This document shows, piece after piece, positions 26,206 to 33,574 of a stretch of 34,182 bases of DNA (position 1 is its first letter; each line of letters opens with the position of its first letter). The position numbers were made by a program, and so were the translations under genes. The notes under the pieces are model-generated. The model made no database searches. It was not told where the DNA came from and saw only the letters and a program-made list of their open reading frames with translations. The DNA lies in the NCBI GenBank assembly GCA_025450405.1, contig JANWHL010000066.1:1-34182 (forward strand). Reading direction: 5' to 3'. The stretch comes from Ktedonobacterales bacterium (GTDB lineage: Bacteria > Chloroflexota > Ktedonobacteria > Ktedonobacterales > JADMIN01).

Positions 26206-26705
26206 AGCGTCACACGCCCATTGCCCGCCGGCATCGTGAAGCGCATGAATCCGCCATTCGCCAGGCGTGTGCAGACCACGCCCATGGTGTAGAACAGCGC
26301 CAGCACCACCAGCACGATCCCCTCGTTCAGCGCGAACACCACCGGCGCCAGGTGCGTTGCCCCGCTCGCGAAGAACCGCGCCGCGTCCGGCGGTCCCGCC
26401 GCGCCGCCCCAGAGGGTCACGTCGCCCAGCGCCAACGCCACGCCCGCGTCCACCAGCGCGCACACCATGGCGAGCTGGGGTCCCAGCTTCCAGAAGCGGC
26501 GGCTCATCTTCTCGCGCCGCGTGGACTTCACCCGCATGGCGGCCCAGACTGGGGGTGCGAGCCAGAGCACGAGGCGCGCGACCAGGACCGCCGGAAAGAG
26601 CCAGAACGGCCAGAACGCGGTGGGCACCATGGCCAGCAGCCGCCCGGCCAGGAAGATCACCGCCCCCTCAGCGGCGGCGCGACGCATCGTCGTCGTGCGG
26701 AACAT
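26202..26705 (-). CDS. Unrecognised four-helix membrane protein
   Basis: A 167-residue integral membrane protein of no family I recognise. Helices lie at about 12-30, 34-55, 80-97 and 118-140. A basic loop, RVKSTRREKMSRRFWK, lies between helices 2 and 3 and is probably cytoplasmic. A hydrophilic loop with GGAAGPPDAARFF follows helix 3. The ATG at 26705 follows GAGGAG with 6-base spacing; the longer open frame has no such site. Its TAA shares bases with the TAG of the DUF2203 gene (TTAG, 26202-26205), so the two converge with overlapping stops and no room for a terminator. Confidence 0.75.
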   Translation of the reverse strand: MFRTTTMRRAAAEGAVIFLAGRLLAMVPTAFWPFWLFPAVLVARLVLWLAPPVWAAMRVKSTRREKMSRRFWKLGPQLAMVCALVDAGVALALGDVTLWGGAAGPPDAARFFASGATHLAPVVFALNEGIVLVVLALFYTMGVVCTRLANGGFMRFTMPAGNGRVTL

Positions 26706-26774
26706 GCGGGCTCCTCTGGGGGGCATCGGGGTGGTGCCAGTTGAATAGTCGCGGCGGCTTTCCTGGTGGTCGTC

Positions 26775-26816
26775 GCCGTGGCATCGCTGCGGTGGCATCG
26801 AAGCGGTGGCACCTAT
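26775..26816. repeat. 14-bp degenerate tandem repeat, three copies
   Basis: Units of GCSGTGGCAYCNNN start at 26775, 26789 and 26803; two are identical over GTGGCATCG. It lies about 70 bases upstream of the membrane protein start on the minus strand, where it could hold repeated regulator sites or be neutral. Confidence 0.5.
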
Positions 26817-26915
26817 ATCGTAGCCCAGAGCCACCCGGTGGGCGCCATGCCCCCCTCTGGAGACCGCCACGGATGTGCCGCGCCCTGAGGGCAACCTCAC
26901 GCCGGTTCCGCCTCA

Positions 26916-26961
26916 GCCACTCTTTTCCGGCCTCTGTGTCCTCTGTGTCCTCATTGTGATT
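26916..26961 (-). repeat. CACAGAG-type 3' element, copy 2
   Basis: On the minus strand this reads AATCACAATGAGGACACAGAG, then GACACAGAGGCCGGAAAAGAG. It matches 10615-10660 along nearly its whole length with small gaps. It lies about 35 bases past the aldolase stop. Confidence 0.6.
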
Positions 26962-26996
26962 CTCTGCCGGTAATCGCGGATCGGGCCGCGATGCCG

Positions 26997-27815
26997 CTAC
27001 CGCAGCCAGCCCTCAGTGTCCGGAGACCGGTGTCGGCCAGTGTCGCCGCGGTGGGCGCCCGCCGGGGCCGCCGCCGGCATGCGCGGCATCGGGTCGGCCA
27101 TGCCCTGCCCGCCGCCCATCGCCGCGGGATTTGGTCGCTGGGCCACCCCCATCATCGCCAGGAACCGCGCCGCGAACGCGTGCGGGTTGGCCGCGAAATC
27201 CGCGAACGCCCGGGCGCGATTGGTGATGGCCATCCAGCTCCCGCGCTCGATCAACTGCGGGGGCACCAGCAGCTCGCCCAGCGCCAGGGTGCGCACCGGC
27301 AGCGCCAGATACTCGCCGAGATTCTCCGGCGTGAACCCGCCGGAGACCTGCAAGCTAATGTGCGTGAGCTGGCGCAGCAACGCGCGGACATAGGCCGGCC
27401 CGCCGAACGCCTCGCCGGGAAAGAGCTTGACCATCTCGGCCCCGGCGCGTTGCGCCGTGATGATCTCCGAGGGGGTCAGCGCGCCCAGGATGCAGGCCAC
27501 GTTGGCATCGCGGCAGGCCGGGACGAGGTCCGGCGAAAAGATCGGCGAGGAGATGAACCGCGCCCCGCACGAGATGACCTCGCGTGCCTGGTTCGCATCG
27601 AGCACCGCCCCCGCGCCAACCAGCACATCCGTGCGCGTCGACAGGTGGCTGACGATCTCTGGCGCGCCCGGAATCGTCAGCGAGACCTCGATGGTCGTGA
27701 TCCCCGCCGCCGCCAGGGCGTCCACCACCCCCAGGGCCTGGACGGCGGTTTGCGTCCGCACCTCCGCCACCAACCGGCGGCGCTCCATCACGGTGACGAT
27801 CTCGTGTGGGATCAT
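26997..27815 (-). CDS. eda: KDPG/KHG aldolase
   Basis: A class I aldolase cleaving 2-keto-3-deoxy-6-phosphogluconate to pyruvate and glyceraldehyde 3-phosphate, or a close keto-acid relative. The barrel occupies about 1-215. Glu43 in TIEVSLTIPG is the general base, and Lys130 in AEMVKLFPGEAFGG is the Schiff-base lysine; VGAGAVLDANQA, FISSPIFSPDL and ISLQVSGGFTPEN are family blocks. At 272 residues it exceeds the usual ~210. The extra ~55 C-terminal residues are Ala/Pro/Gly/Met-rich and low-complexity. The ATG at 27815 follows GGGGGAGG. No kinase or dehydratase of the Entner-Doudoroff pathway is adjacent, so the exact substrate is inferred. Confidence 0.9.
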   Translation of the reverse strand: MIPHEIVTVMERRRLVAEVRTQTAVQALGVVDALAAAGITTIEVSLTIPGAPEIVSHLSTRTDVLVGAGAVLDANQAREVISCGARFISSPIFSPDLVPACRDANVACILGALTPSEIITAQRAGAEMVKLFPGEAFGGPAYVRALLRQLTHISLQVSGGFTPENLGEYLALPVRTLALGELLVPPQLIERGSWMAITNRARAFADFAANPHAFAARFLAMMGVAQRPNPAAMGGGQGMADPMPRMPAAAPAGAHRGDTGRHRSPDTEGWLR

Positions 27816-28150
27816 CCTGGCCCTCCCCCTTCGCGGCCCCGCGCCGCCCTTGCCACCGCGCCCTGAAGCTCTTCACCATCGTATCACGCCTGACCAGATC
27901 GCGCGCCGCCGATTGGCCACAGGTCCACATCAGCTTGGCCACAGCGGCGCCTCAGTCCGGTACGTCATGCTGCCTCTGGCGCTCGCTCCCGTCCTGGGTT
28001 ATGCTGTCGCCGTCACCATCGCCGCGATCGTCGGCGCGCGGGCCGTGATGTCCGCCGCCGCCGAAATGGCTCACCCGGGCGAGATCGCCGCAATCGTCGC
28101 CGTGCGGGCCGGGGGCGCACTGTGGACGCCGTCGAAGACAAGGAGACCCG
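27816..28150. other. Divergent intergenic region, aldolase / AI-2E permease
   Basis: 335 bases with no supported gene. It holds the 10-bp direct repeat at 27911-27942. TATGCT at 28000-28005 could be a -10 for the permease but lacks a good -35. Confidence 0.55.
27911..27942. promoter_or_regulatory. Helically phased direct repeat TTGGCCACAG
   Basis: TTGGCCACAG occurs at 27911-27920 and 27933-27942, exactly 22 bp apart start to start, about two helical turns, so both copies face the same side of DNA. It lies roughly 100 bases before the aldolase start. Likely a tandem regulator site. Confidence 0.45.
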
Positions 28151-29458
28151 ATGAGGCCACTCAATAGGCCGATCACCCCGCTCGCCGGTGCCGCGGCCGA
28201 GAGCGTGTCAGCGGGCGACGCGCCGCGGTCGTCGTGGGCGCACCGGCGCGATGTCGCGCTGACCGTGCTCATCTGGATCGTCGTCACCGCCATGGTTCTG
28301 TGGGCCGCGGCGCACGTGGTCCACGCCCTCCTCGTCCTGGTGATCGCCGGCCTGCTCGCCTACGCCCTGATGCCGCCGATCGCGTACCTCAGCCGCTGGA
28401 TCCCCCGTCCCATCGCGGTCGTCGTCATTTACCTCCTCGTCCTGGCCGTCGTCGGCGCCATCGGCTACGCCGTCATCAACACAGCGGTCGTCGAGCTCAC
28501 CGCGTTGGCTGAACACATCCGCGAACTGCTCACGCCCAACCAGGCGGGCATTGCCCCGCTCGTCGCCGAGCTGGAGGCGTTGGGCATTCCCCGAGCGCAA
28601 ATTGACGCCTTCGCCCAGCAGCTCGCCGCGCAGATCCAGGCGGGAGCGCAGGGCGCGCTGCCGCTGCTGAGCGCTTTCGTCACCGTCACGCTGAGCGCCA
28701 TGCTCGACACCGTATTGGTGGTCGTCCTCAGCATCTACCTTCTGGCCGACGGGCGCCGTGTCGCCGGCTGGCTGCGCGCCAACGCGCCGACACGTTACCG
28801 GCCACGCGTCACGCTCCTGCTCCACATCGTGGAGCGCGTCGTCGGCGGCTACATTCGCGGTCAGGTGCTCCTCTGCGCCCTGATCGGTGTGCTGGTTGGC
28901 GGCGGCATGGCGGTCCTGGGTGTGCCCTATGCCGTGTTGCTGGGCGTGCTCGCGTTCATCCTCGAGTTCATCCCCAACCTGGGCACGCTGGTCTCCGGCG
29001 CGATCTGCGTCCTCGCCGCGCTGACACAAGGCTGGGTGCTCGCGCTCGTCGTCCTCGGCTACTTTGTGTTCGTTCATGTCATCGAGGGCTACATCGTCGG
29101 TCCGCGCATCGTGGGCCGCGCCGTGGGGGTGCATCCCGCCGTCTCCATCGTCGCGCTGCTGGCTGGCGCCGAGCTTTTTGGGCTGTGGGGCGCCCTCTTC
29201 GCCTCGCCGGTCGCCGGACTCGCCCAGGCGTTCCTGGCCGCCATCTGGGTCCAGTGGCGCCAGACGCACCTCTCTGAGTACGACGACATGCGATCTCCGC
29301 CGCCGCAAGGTGCGCTCTCGGGGAACGGCGATGCCACGCTCGCGTCCGGGGTGACCGTCGGCGTCCCCGGTGTCGCCCCAGGCAGCGCCCCGGGTAGCGC
29401 GCGCCTGTCCCCCGGATCGTTGCCGGCGCCCGATGATCCCCAACTGCCCGACGCCTGA
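28151..29458 (+). CDS. AI-2E family transporter (PF01594-type permease)
   Basis: A 435-residue polytopic membrane protein. Eight helices are expected. Helices 1 and 2 form a close pair at about 36-75, helix 3 lies near 87-110, and a long extracytoplasmic or amphipathic segment follows. The later helices carry the family signatures YIRGQVLLCALIGVLVG, GVPYAVLLGVLAFILEFIPN and GWVLALVVLGYF...VIEGYIVGPRIVG. Members export various solutes or ions; the AI-2 role is shown only for some, so the substrate is open. The ATG at 28151 follows AAGGAG at 5-base spacing. The last ~60 residues are Pro/Gly/Ser-rich and probably disordered. Confidence 0.93.
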   Translation: MRPLNRPITPLAGAAAESVSAGDAPRSSWAHRRDVALTVLIWIVVTAMVLWAAAHVVHALLVLVIAGLLAYALMPPIAYLSRWIPRPIAVVVIYLLVLAVVGAIGYAVINTAVVELTALAEHIRELLTPNQAGIAPLVAELEALGIPRAQIDAFAQQLAAQIQAGAQGALPLLSAFVTVTLSAMLDTVLVVVLSIYLLADGRRVAGWLRANAPTRYRPRVTLLLHIVERVVGGYIRGQVLLCALIGVLVGGGMAVLGVPYAVLLGVLAFILEFIPNLGTLVSGAICVLAALTQGWVLALVVLGYFVFVHVIEGYIVGPRIVGRAVGVHPAVSIVALLAGAELFGLWGALFASPVAGLAQAFLAAIWVQWRQTHLSEYDDMRSPPPQGALSGNGDATLASGVTVGVPGVAPGSAPGSARLSPGSLPAPDDPQLPDA

Positions 29459-29612
29459 TCTGCCGGACGTCTGACGGCGCCCTCGGTCACCAGCCCGGCG
29501 GCGGACGAGGCACGGATCGTGCGGCCCATTGTCTGGGTTGCGCGCGGCCGCGGTGGTCGCTGGGCGACCGTTGTGCTGGTGTTACGAGAATCCCAAAAGG
29601 AGGGCGGCGTAG

Positions 29613-30440
29613 ATGGCACGTGAGACCCAGGCTGATATTGTCGTTGGGGTGCCGGTTGAGGTGGCTTATCGCGCCTGGAGCGACTTCGAGAGCTTCCCGC
29701 GGTTCATGAACCATGTCAAAGAGGTCCGGCGGGTGGACGCGAGCGGGCAGCGTATCCACTGGAAGGCCAGCGTCGGCGGCACCCCTCAGGAGTGGGATGC
29801 CGAGGTGATCGACCTCACCCCCAACCAGCGCGTCGCCTGGCGGAGTGTTTCCGGCACGGCCAACGACGGCGCCGTGGAGTTCGAGCCGCAAGGCACCAAT
29901 ACCCGTGTGCTCGTCCGCCTCAACTACGATCCGCCGGCGGGGGTGGCCGGCGACACCGCCGACGCCCTCTTCCAGGCGACTGCGCGCGCCGTGGCGGACG
30001 ACTTGAGGAACTTCAAGCAACTGATCGAGACCGGAAAGGTGTCCGGGGGCGGTCTCCCGTGGCCGGCGTGGCTCGGCATCGGGCTGGGCGGCTCGGCTAT
30101 CCTCGCCGGTATCGTCCTGGGCGCCTGGTACGGCATGAAGCAGAACCAGACATCCCGCACGCGCGCGAATAAAAACGCGAACAAGCAGATGCGGCGCGCC
30201 GCACGGACCTTCCAGTGGAACGTGATCCGGGGCGCGTCGCAGGGCGCGGCCAAAGGCGCCGCCAGGGGTGTCGCCCAGGCCATGCGGAGTCAGTCCAAGT
30301 TCCCGTCCGCATGGAATTGGAACCTGGCCCAGATCCGCGGCGCTCAGCGGACCGTCAAGGGTTCCGCGAACATCCAGCCACGCATTCTGAGCTGGGACGC
30401 GGTCAAGGCCCGGACAGGCCGCACCGGCACGCGCGGTTAA
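29613..30440 (+). CDS. SRPBCC (START-like) protein with membrane helix and basic tail
   Basis: A 275-residue protein. Residues 1-145 form an SRPBCC ligand-binding fold of the polyketide-cyclase type, as in VEVAYRAWSDFESFPRFMNHVKEVR and the strand WDAEVIDLTPNQRVAWRSVSG. A membrane helix follows at about 150-172 (LGIGLGGSAILAGIVLGAWYG). The C-terminal ~100 residues are strongly basic, with Ala/Gly-rich stretches such as GAAKGAARGVAQAM. The fold probably binds a hydrophobic ligand and sits on one side of the membrane; the basic tail may contact lipid head groups, RNA or DNA (inference). The ATG at 29613 follows AAAAGGAGG. It is monocistronic, ending at a type-A repeat. Confidence 0.85.
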   Translation: MARETQADIVVGVPVEVAYRAWSDFESFPRFMNHVKEVRRVDASGQRIHWKASVGGTPQEWDAEVIDLTPNQRVAWRSVSGTANDGAVEFEPQGTNTRVLVRLNYDPPAGVAGDTADALFQATARAVADDLRNFKQLIETGKVSGGGLPWPAWLGIGLGGSAILAGIVLGAWYGMKQNQTSRTRANKNANKQMRRAARTFQWNVIRGASQGAAKGAARGVAQAMRSQSKFPSAWNWNLAQIRGAQRTVKGSANIQPRILSWDAVKARTGRTGTRG

Positions 30441-30448
30441 CGCGGGTT

Positions 30449-30490
30449 CCTCACCCCCTGCCCCCTCTCCATCGCGATGGAGAGGGGGTT
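30449..30490 (+). repeat. Type-A palindromic repeat; likely bidirectional terminator
   Basis: CCTCACCCCCTG begins 9 bases after the SRPBCC stop, then CCCCCTCTCCATCG (30461-30474) pairs with CGATGGAGAGGGGG (30475-30488): a perfect 28-bp palindrome. It lies between convergent genes, as the copy after ppdK does. Confidence 0.75.
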
Positions 30491-30575
30491 CGGCGTTCTT
30501 GCGCCATCCGACGTGACCAGGTGCTTGTCCGGATTGCGGAGGGGCGGCCGGCACTCGCGGCGGGAGCGATGTCGG

Positions 30576-31220
30576 TCAGGCCATCTCGGCCAGCCGGTCG
30601 ATCGCGAATGCGGCGGGCCGGCCTTCGGCGGCCCAGCGTCGCACGTCGCCCGACGCGCGGAGCGCCTGGCCGAGCGCGAGCCCGGCGGGGACCGCCTCGC
30701 CGAAGCGCTCCCACCACGGCGCCGTCGCGCTTTCGCCCATGTTTTCGGCCGCGCCCATGGCCCACTCCACCAGCAGGGCTAGCAGCGCCACCTCCAGTGT
30801 CGCGTCCGTCGGGCCGGTCACGGCAATCGCGCCCTTGCGCATGTAGGGGATCGCTTCGAAGAGCGCGGCGGCGCCCGCCACGCTGTCGCGCGACGCGTAG
30901 CGCACGTCGCGCAGGCGGGCCATGCGCACGGCCCCGGCGCAGAGCGGGCACGGCTCGGTCGTCGTGTAGAGCACGCAGTCCTCGGGTGCCGTGGCGCCCC
31001 AGTCCAGAGCGATCAGCGCGTTCACCTCAGCGTGGGCCAGGCGCTGACCACAGAGCAGCCGCCCTTCAGCCTTGCCCTCGCCGATGCGGTTCCGACCACG
31101 CGCCAGGATCGTCCCCGCCCGATCGGTCACCACCGCGCCGATCGGCAGCGACCCCGCGCGGTACGCCGCCCACGCCTCTTCGATGCAGGCCCGCCAGGGC
31201 TCGTCGAGTCGATCCCACAT
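30576..31220 (-). CDS. Nucleoside/tRNA-type deaminase
   Basis: A 214-residue zinc deaminase of the cytidine/guanine/adenosine deaminase fold. The zinc site and proton shuttle are AHAEVNAL (His63, Glu65) and TTTEPCPLCAGAV (Cys91, Cys94). The first ~125 residues form the core. The C-terminal ~85 residues are a mostly helical extension without a known motif, longer than TadA or guanine deaminase. The substrate could be a free base, a nucleoside or tRNA adenosine; the HAE plus PCxxC pattern does not decide. The ATG at 31220 follows AAGGAGGT by 7 bases. It is the last of three genes after the NYN nuclease and the phosphatase (33-base gap), suggesting a nucleotide or RNA link. Confidence 0.88.
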   Translation of the reverse strand: MWDRLDEPWRACIEEAWAAYRAGSLPIGAVVTDRAGTILARGRNRIGEGKAEGRLLCGQRLAHAEVNALIALDWGATAPEDCVLYTTTEPCPLCAGAVRMARLRDVRYASRDSVAGAAALFEAIPYMRKGAIAVTGPTDATLEVALLALLVEWAMGAAENMGESATAPWWERFGEAVPAGLALGQALRASGDVRRWAAEGRPAAFAIDRLAEMA

Positions 31221-31253
31221 CGGCACCACCTCCTTCCTTCTTGCCCGCCGGCG

Positions 31254-32339
31254 TCAGCCGCGCTCGCGTTCGCGCAGCAGCCGGAGCAGCACCGGCTCGA
31301 TCGCCGCGCGTAGCGTCGCGTTGGCATAGCCAATCCAGGCTATCGGCGTCTCGGTGTCCAGCGGCGCGTCCAGCGAGCCGCCTGACCCATCGGTGAGCAC
31401 CACCCCGGCCGCGGCGGCGACGAGCGCCGCGCAGATGTCGTATGGATGACACGGCAGGTGGCCGGACGCCGCCGCGAACTGGGGACGCAGGTCCGCGATG
31501 AAGCGGTCCTGCCCGGTCATCAGGGCGAAGAGCTGGCCGCCGGTCGAGATGTACTGGTCGTCGTAGATCGGCGGAGGCTCCATGGCCGGTCCCGCCAACT
31601 CGCGCAGCAGCCGGTCTTCCAGCGCGGCGATGTCGGCCTTGGCCCAGGGCAGCCCCTTGAAGAGGCTGGCGAAGCCGTGTTCCAGCGTCGCGTTCGCCGC
31701 GGGACGGAAGCGCAGTGGCGCCTCGGTGCCCGTCAGCAGATCGCGCGTCACGCCCGCCGTGCCCGCGCCGCGGACCGCCCAGACCTGGTCGGCCAGATAC
31801 GCGCGATGGGTCGGCAGCTCCGTCTGGACCGCCGCGCGAATATCCGCCAGGCGCGCGGGCGCCTCTCCGCGCTCCCACCATCCCGGCGCCGTCACCGGCG
31901 CCACCGCCGCGAGTGACCACGCGGAGCGCTTGCCATACATCAGCCCGCGCGTCCCATCCACCGGATCGGCGATCACGACAAACCGGGCCGCCGCCGGGTT
32001 GGCGCCGCGCGGGACCATCGCCCGCCCTTCGGGCCAACCCTCCGCCACCAGGGCGAAGGACACTCCCCAGTCGGTCGCCCACGCCTCGAATCCCGGCACG
32101 AGCACCTCATCGGCCACGCGGTCGAGGGCGAAGATCGTGTCGCCGCCCTCATGACCCACGGCCGTGGCCAGCGCATGGTCATCCTCTGCCTGGCCATTGC
32201 CATCCGCGCGCGCCCGCTCGCTCAGGCGTGCCCAGAGATGGGCCTGGAGATCTCGGTGCAGCCCGCGCAGCCGCTCCACGAAATCGCCCGGCGGTCGCGG
32301 CAGATCGTCACTCACGTTCGGACCATCCGTGGCGGGCAT
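31254..32339 (-). CDS. Inositol-monophosphatase-family phosphatase
   Basis: A 361-residue protein of the Mg-dependent, Li-sensitive phosphatase family (inositol monophosphatase, fructose-1,6-bisphosphatase, CysQ). The central metal motif DPVDGT lies at 125-130 in VVIADPVDGTRGLMYGKRSAW. GHEGGDTIFALDRVADEVL supplies the upstream part, VAEGW (Glu100) takes the place of the usual GEE, and YDICAALVAAAAGVVLTDGSGG matches the C-terminal motif WDxAA-GG in altered form. It is longer than the usual ~260. The deviations leave the substrate open (sugar phosphate or 3'-phosphoadenosine phosphate are candidates). The ATG at 32339 follows GAGGAG, 10 bases after the NYN gene stop, so they are tightly co-transcribed. 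Confidence 0.82.
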   Translation of the reverse strand: MPATDGPNVSDDLPRPPGDFVERLRGLHRDLQAHLWARLSERARADGNGQAEDDHALATAVGHEGGDTIFALDRVADEVLVPGFEAWATDWGVSFALVAEGWPEGRAMVPRGANPAAARFVVIADPVDGTRGLMYGKRSAWSLAAVAPVTAPGWWERGEAPARLADIRAAVQTELPTHRAYLADQVWAVRGAGTAGVTRDLLTGTEAPLRFRPAANATLEHGFASLFKGLPWAKADIAALEDRLLRELAGPAMEPPPIYDDQYISTGGQLFALMTGQDRFIADLRPQFAAASGHLPCHPYDICAALVAAAAGVVLTDGSGGSLDAPLDTETPIAWIGYANATLRAAIEPVLLRLLRERERG

Positions 32340-32349
32340 CGCGTGCTCC

Positions 32350-33264
32350 TCAGGCGCCGCCACGGCGCAGACGCGGCAGCCGGCTGGTCCGCCGGGTCGA
32401 CGGCTGGGCATAGTTCGAGAACGACGGCACGGGTGGCGGCGGAGCGGGCGGCGCTGGTGTCAGCACCAGATTGCTCCCACGTTGCTCCACATGCACGACC
32501 CCAGCCTGGGCCGCCGCGTCCAGAAAATCGCGCCAGCGCCGGAAGCCGAACGCCCGCACACTGAACGCTGGATTGAGCAGACGGAGGTAATCGTAAACCG
32601 TGGAGTCCAGCGTGTTGCTGCCGCGGTCCTGCATCTCCAGCACGGATTGGCGCAGGAAGGCAAACGCCTGGTCCAGCGTGGTCGGGCTCGCCATGTCGCC
32701 CTCACTCGCCGGTTCCGCTCCCGCCGCCGGTCCCGTGGCCGCCGCGCCGTGGGGCGCCGCCGGGGTGGGCTCGTCGTCGGAGAGCACGTCCTCGTAGGTG
32801 TCGAATTTGTGGACATTGCGCGCCAATGCCGCGCTGGCCGAGCCCGCCACCGCCACCACGTCCACCCGCTTGCCCATCCGGATCAGCTCCTGAACGAGCG
32901 GGAGCAGGTCGCTATCGCCCGAGAGCAGCACGAACGAATCAATGTGGGGGCTGGTGAAGGCCACACGCATCGCGTCCACCACCATCTGGATGTCCGCGTG
33001 GTTCTTCTCGGAGCCTTTCGTGAGCCGCGGCAGGTGCGAGAGGCCAAAGCCGCGCTCGCGCAGCGCCGTGCCCAGCGCGGCGTAGCGGTCGAAGTCGCCG
33101 TACGCCTCGCGCAGCACCAGTTCGCCCTTCTCGCGCTTTAGCGCGTCCACCAGCCGCCCGGCGTCCAGGGCACGGCCCGTGCGCTCCAGCCCGATGGCAA
33201 AGTTCGCCAGGTCGAGCAATACTGCCCACCGATGCTCGGCCGCGACGGCCAGCGGGACTCCCAT
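32350..33264 (-). CDS. NYN-domain ribonuclease with C-terminal LOTUS/OST-HTH domain
   Basis: A 304-residue protein. Residues ~12-165 form a NYN (PIN-like, LabA/DUF88) nuclease domain with its acidic residues: Asp18 in VLLDLANF, Asp91 and Asp97 in NHADIQMVVDA, Asp117 and Asp119 in LLSGDSDLLPLV. An Ala/Pro/Glu linker (~165-200) follows. Residues ~203-275 look like a LOTUS/OST-HTH RNA-binding domain (DQAFAFLRQSVLEM...FRRWRDFLDAAAQAG). The tail is Pro-rich, then basic. The architecture resembles bacterial LabA-like and eukaryotic MARF1-type RNases, so it should bind and cut RNA. The ATG at 33264 follows GAGGAGG. It leads the operon with the phosphatase and deaminase. Confidence 0.9.
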   Translation of the reverse strand: MGVPLAVAAEHRWAVLLDLANFAIGLERTGRALDAGRLVDALKREKGELVLREAYGDFDRYAALGTALRERGFGLSHLPRLTKGSEKNHADIQMVVDAMRVAFTSPHIDSFVLLSGDSDLLPLVQELIRMGKRVDVVAVAGSASAALARNVHKFDTYEDVLSDDEPTPAAPHGAAATGPAAGAEPASEGDMASPTTLDQAFAFLRQSVLEMQDRGSNTLDSTVYDYLRLLNPAFSVRAFGFRRWRDFLDAAAQAGVVHVEQRGSNLVLTPAPPAPPPPVPSFSNYAQPSTRRTSRLPRLRRGGA

Positions 33265-33399
33265 CGCGCCTCCTCGATTCGGCCTCACTCTTGCTGGTTC
33301 TTGGGTAGTCAGCGCTCGCGAGCGCCCACCTGGCCGCAGTGTACCACAGGCGCGGCGCGGCGGGCGGCGATGTCCATCTGGCGGCCCGTTAATCCGCTC

Positions 33400-33429
33400 T
33401 TGACAACTGACCTGGTTTCATGTTGGAAT
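33400..33429 (+). promoter_or_regulatory. Promoter for the ECF sigma gene
   Basis: A perfect TTGACA (33400-33405) is followed after 18 bp by TGGAAT (33424-33429, four of six consensus bases). The start would be near 33436, giving a leader of about 140 bases. The match is to housekeeping sigma, not an ECF autoregulated promoter. Confidence 0.55.
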
Positions 33430-33439
33430 GGGCCATGAT

Positions 33440-33531
33440 GGGCGGGCGACCCTCCAAGTGATCGCCCGCCCGGCGGTCCGGGTCACCTTCCCCACTGGAC
33501 TTGCCGGCACTCGGCAAGTCGTTACTCGGCA
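33440..33531 (+). promoter_or_regulatory. Two-hairpin leader of the ECF sigma gene
   Basis: Hairpin 1 pairs GGGCGGGCGA (33440-33449) with TCGCCCGCCC (33462-33471), 10 bp with a 12-base loop, almost at the predicted 5' end. Hairpin 2 pairs GACTTGCCG (33498-33506) with CGGCAAGTC (33512-33520), 9 bp with a 5-base loop. The 8-mer ACTCGGCA at 33509 repeats at 33524 and could compete with hairpin 2. It matches no riboswitch I know. Confidence 0.5.
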
Positions 33532-33574
33532 CTTACATGGGCCCGAGGTGCGCCGTTCAACGAGGAGTGGTGCA

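Larger units (their letters stand above)
33265..33574. other. Divergent intergenic region, NYN operon / ECF sigma factor
   Basis: 310 bases with no supported gene. The left half has nothing notable apart from short GC-rich inverted repeats. The right half holds a good sigma-70-like promoter and two strong hairpins in the leader of the sigma gene. Confidence 0.6.

Noticed and set aside
27967..28167. A 66-codon hydrophobic frame just before the AI-2E permease
   Set aside because: No ribosome binding site, and it overlaps the permease start. The hydrophobic look follows from Ala/Val-rich GC sequence.
28208..29443. A 411-codon minus-strand frame opposite the AI-2E permease
   Set aside because: Rich in Asp, Gly, His and Gln with no motif, the usual mirror of Val/Leu/Ile codons. 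The plus-strand frame matches a known family.
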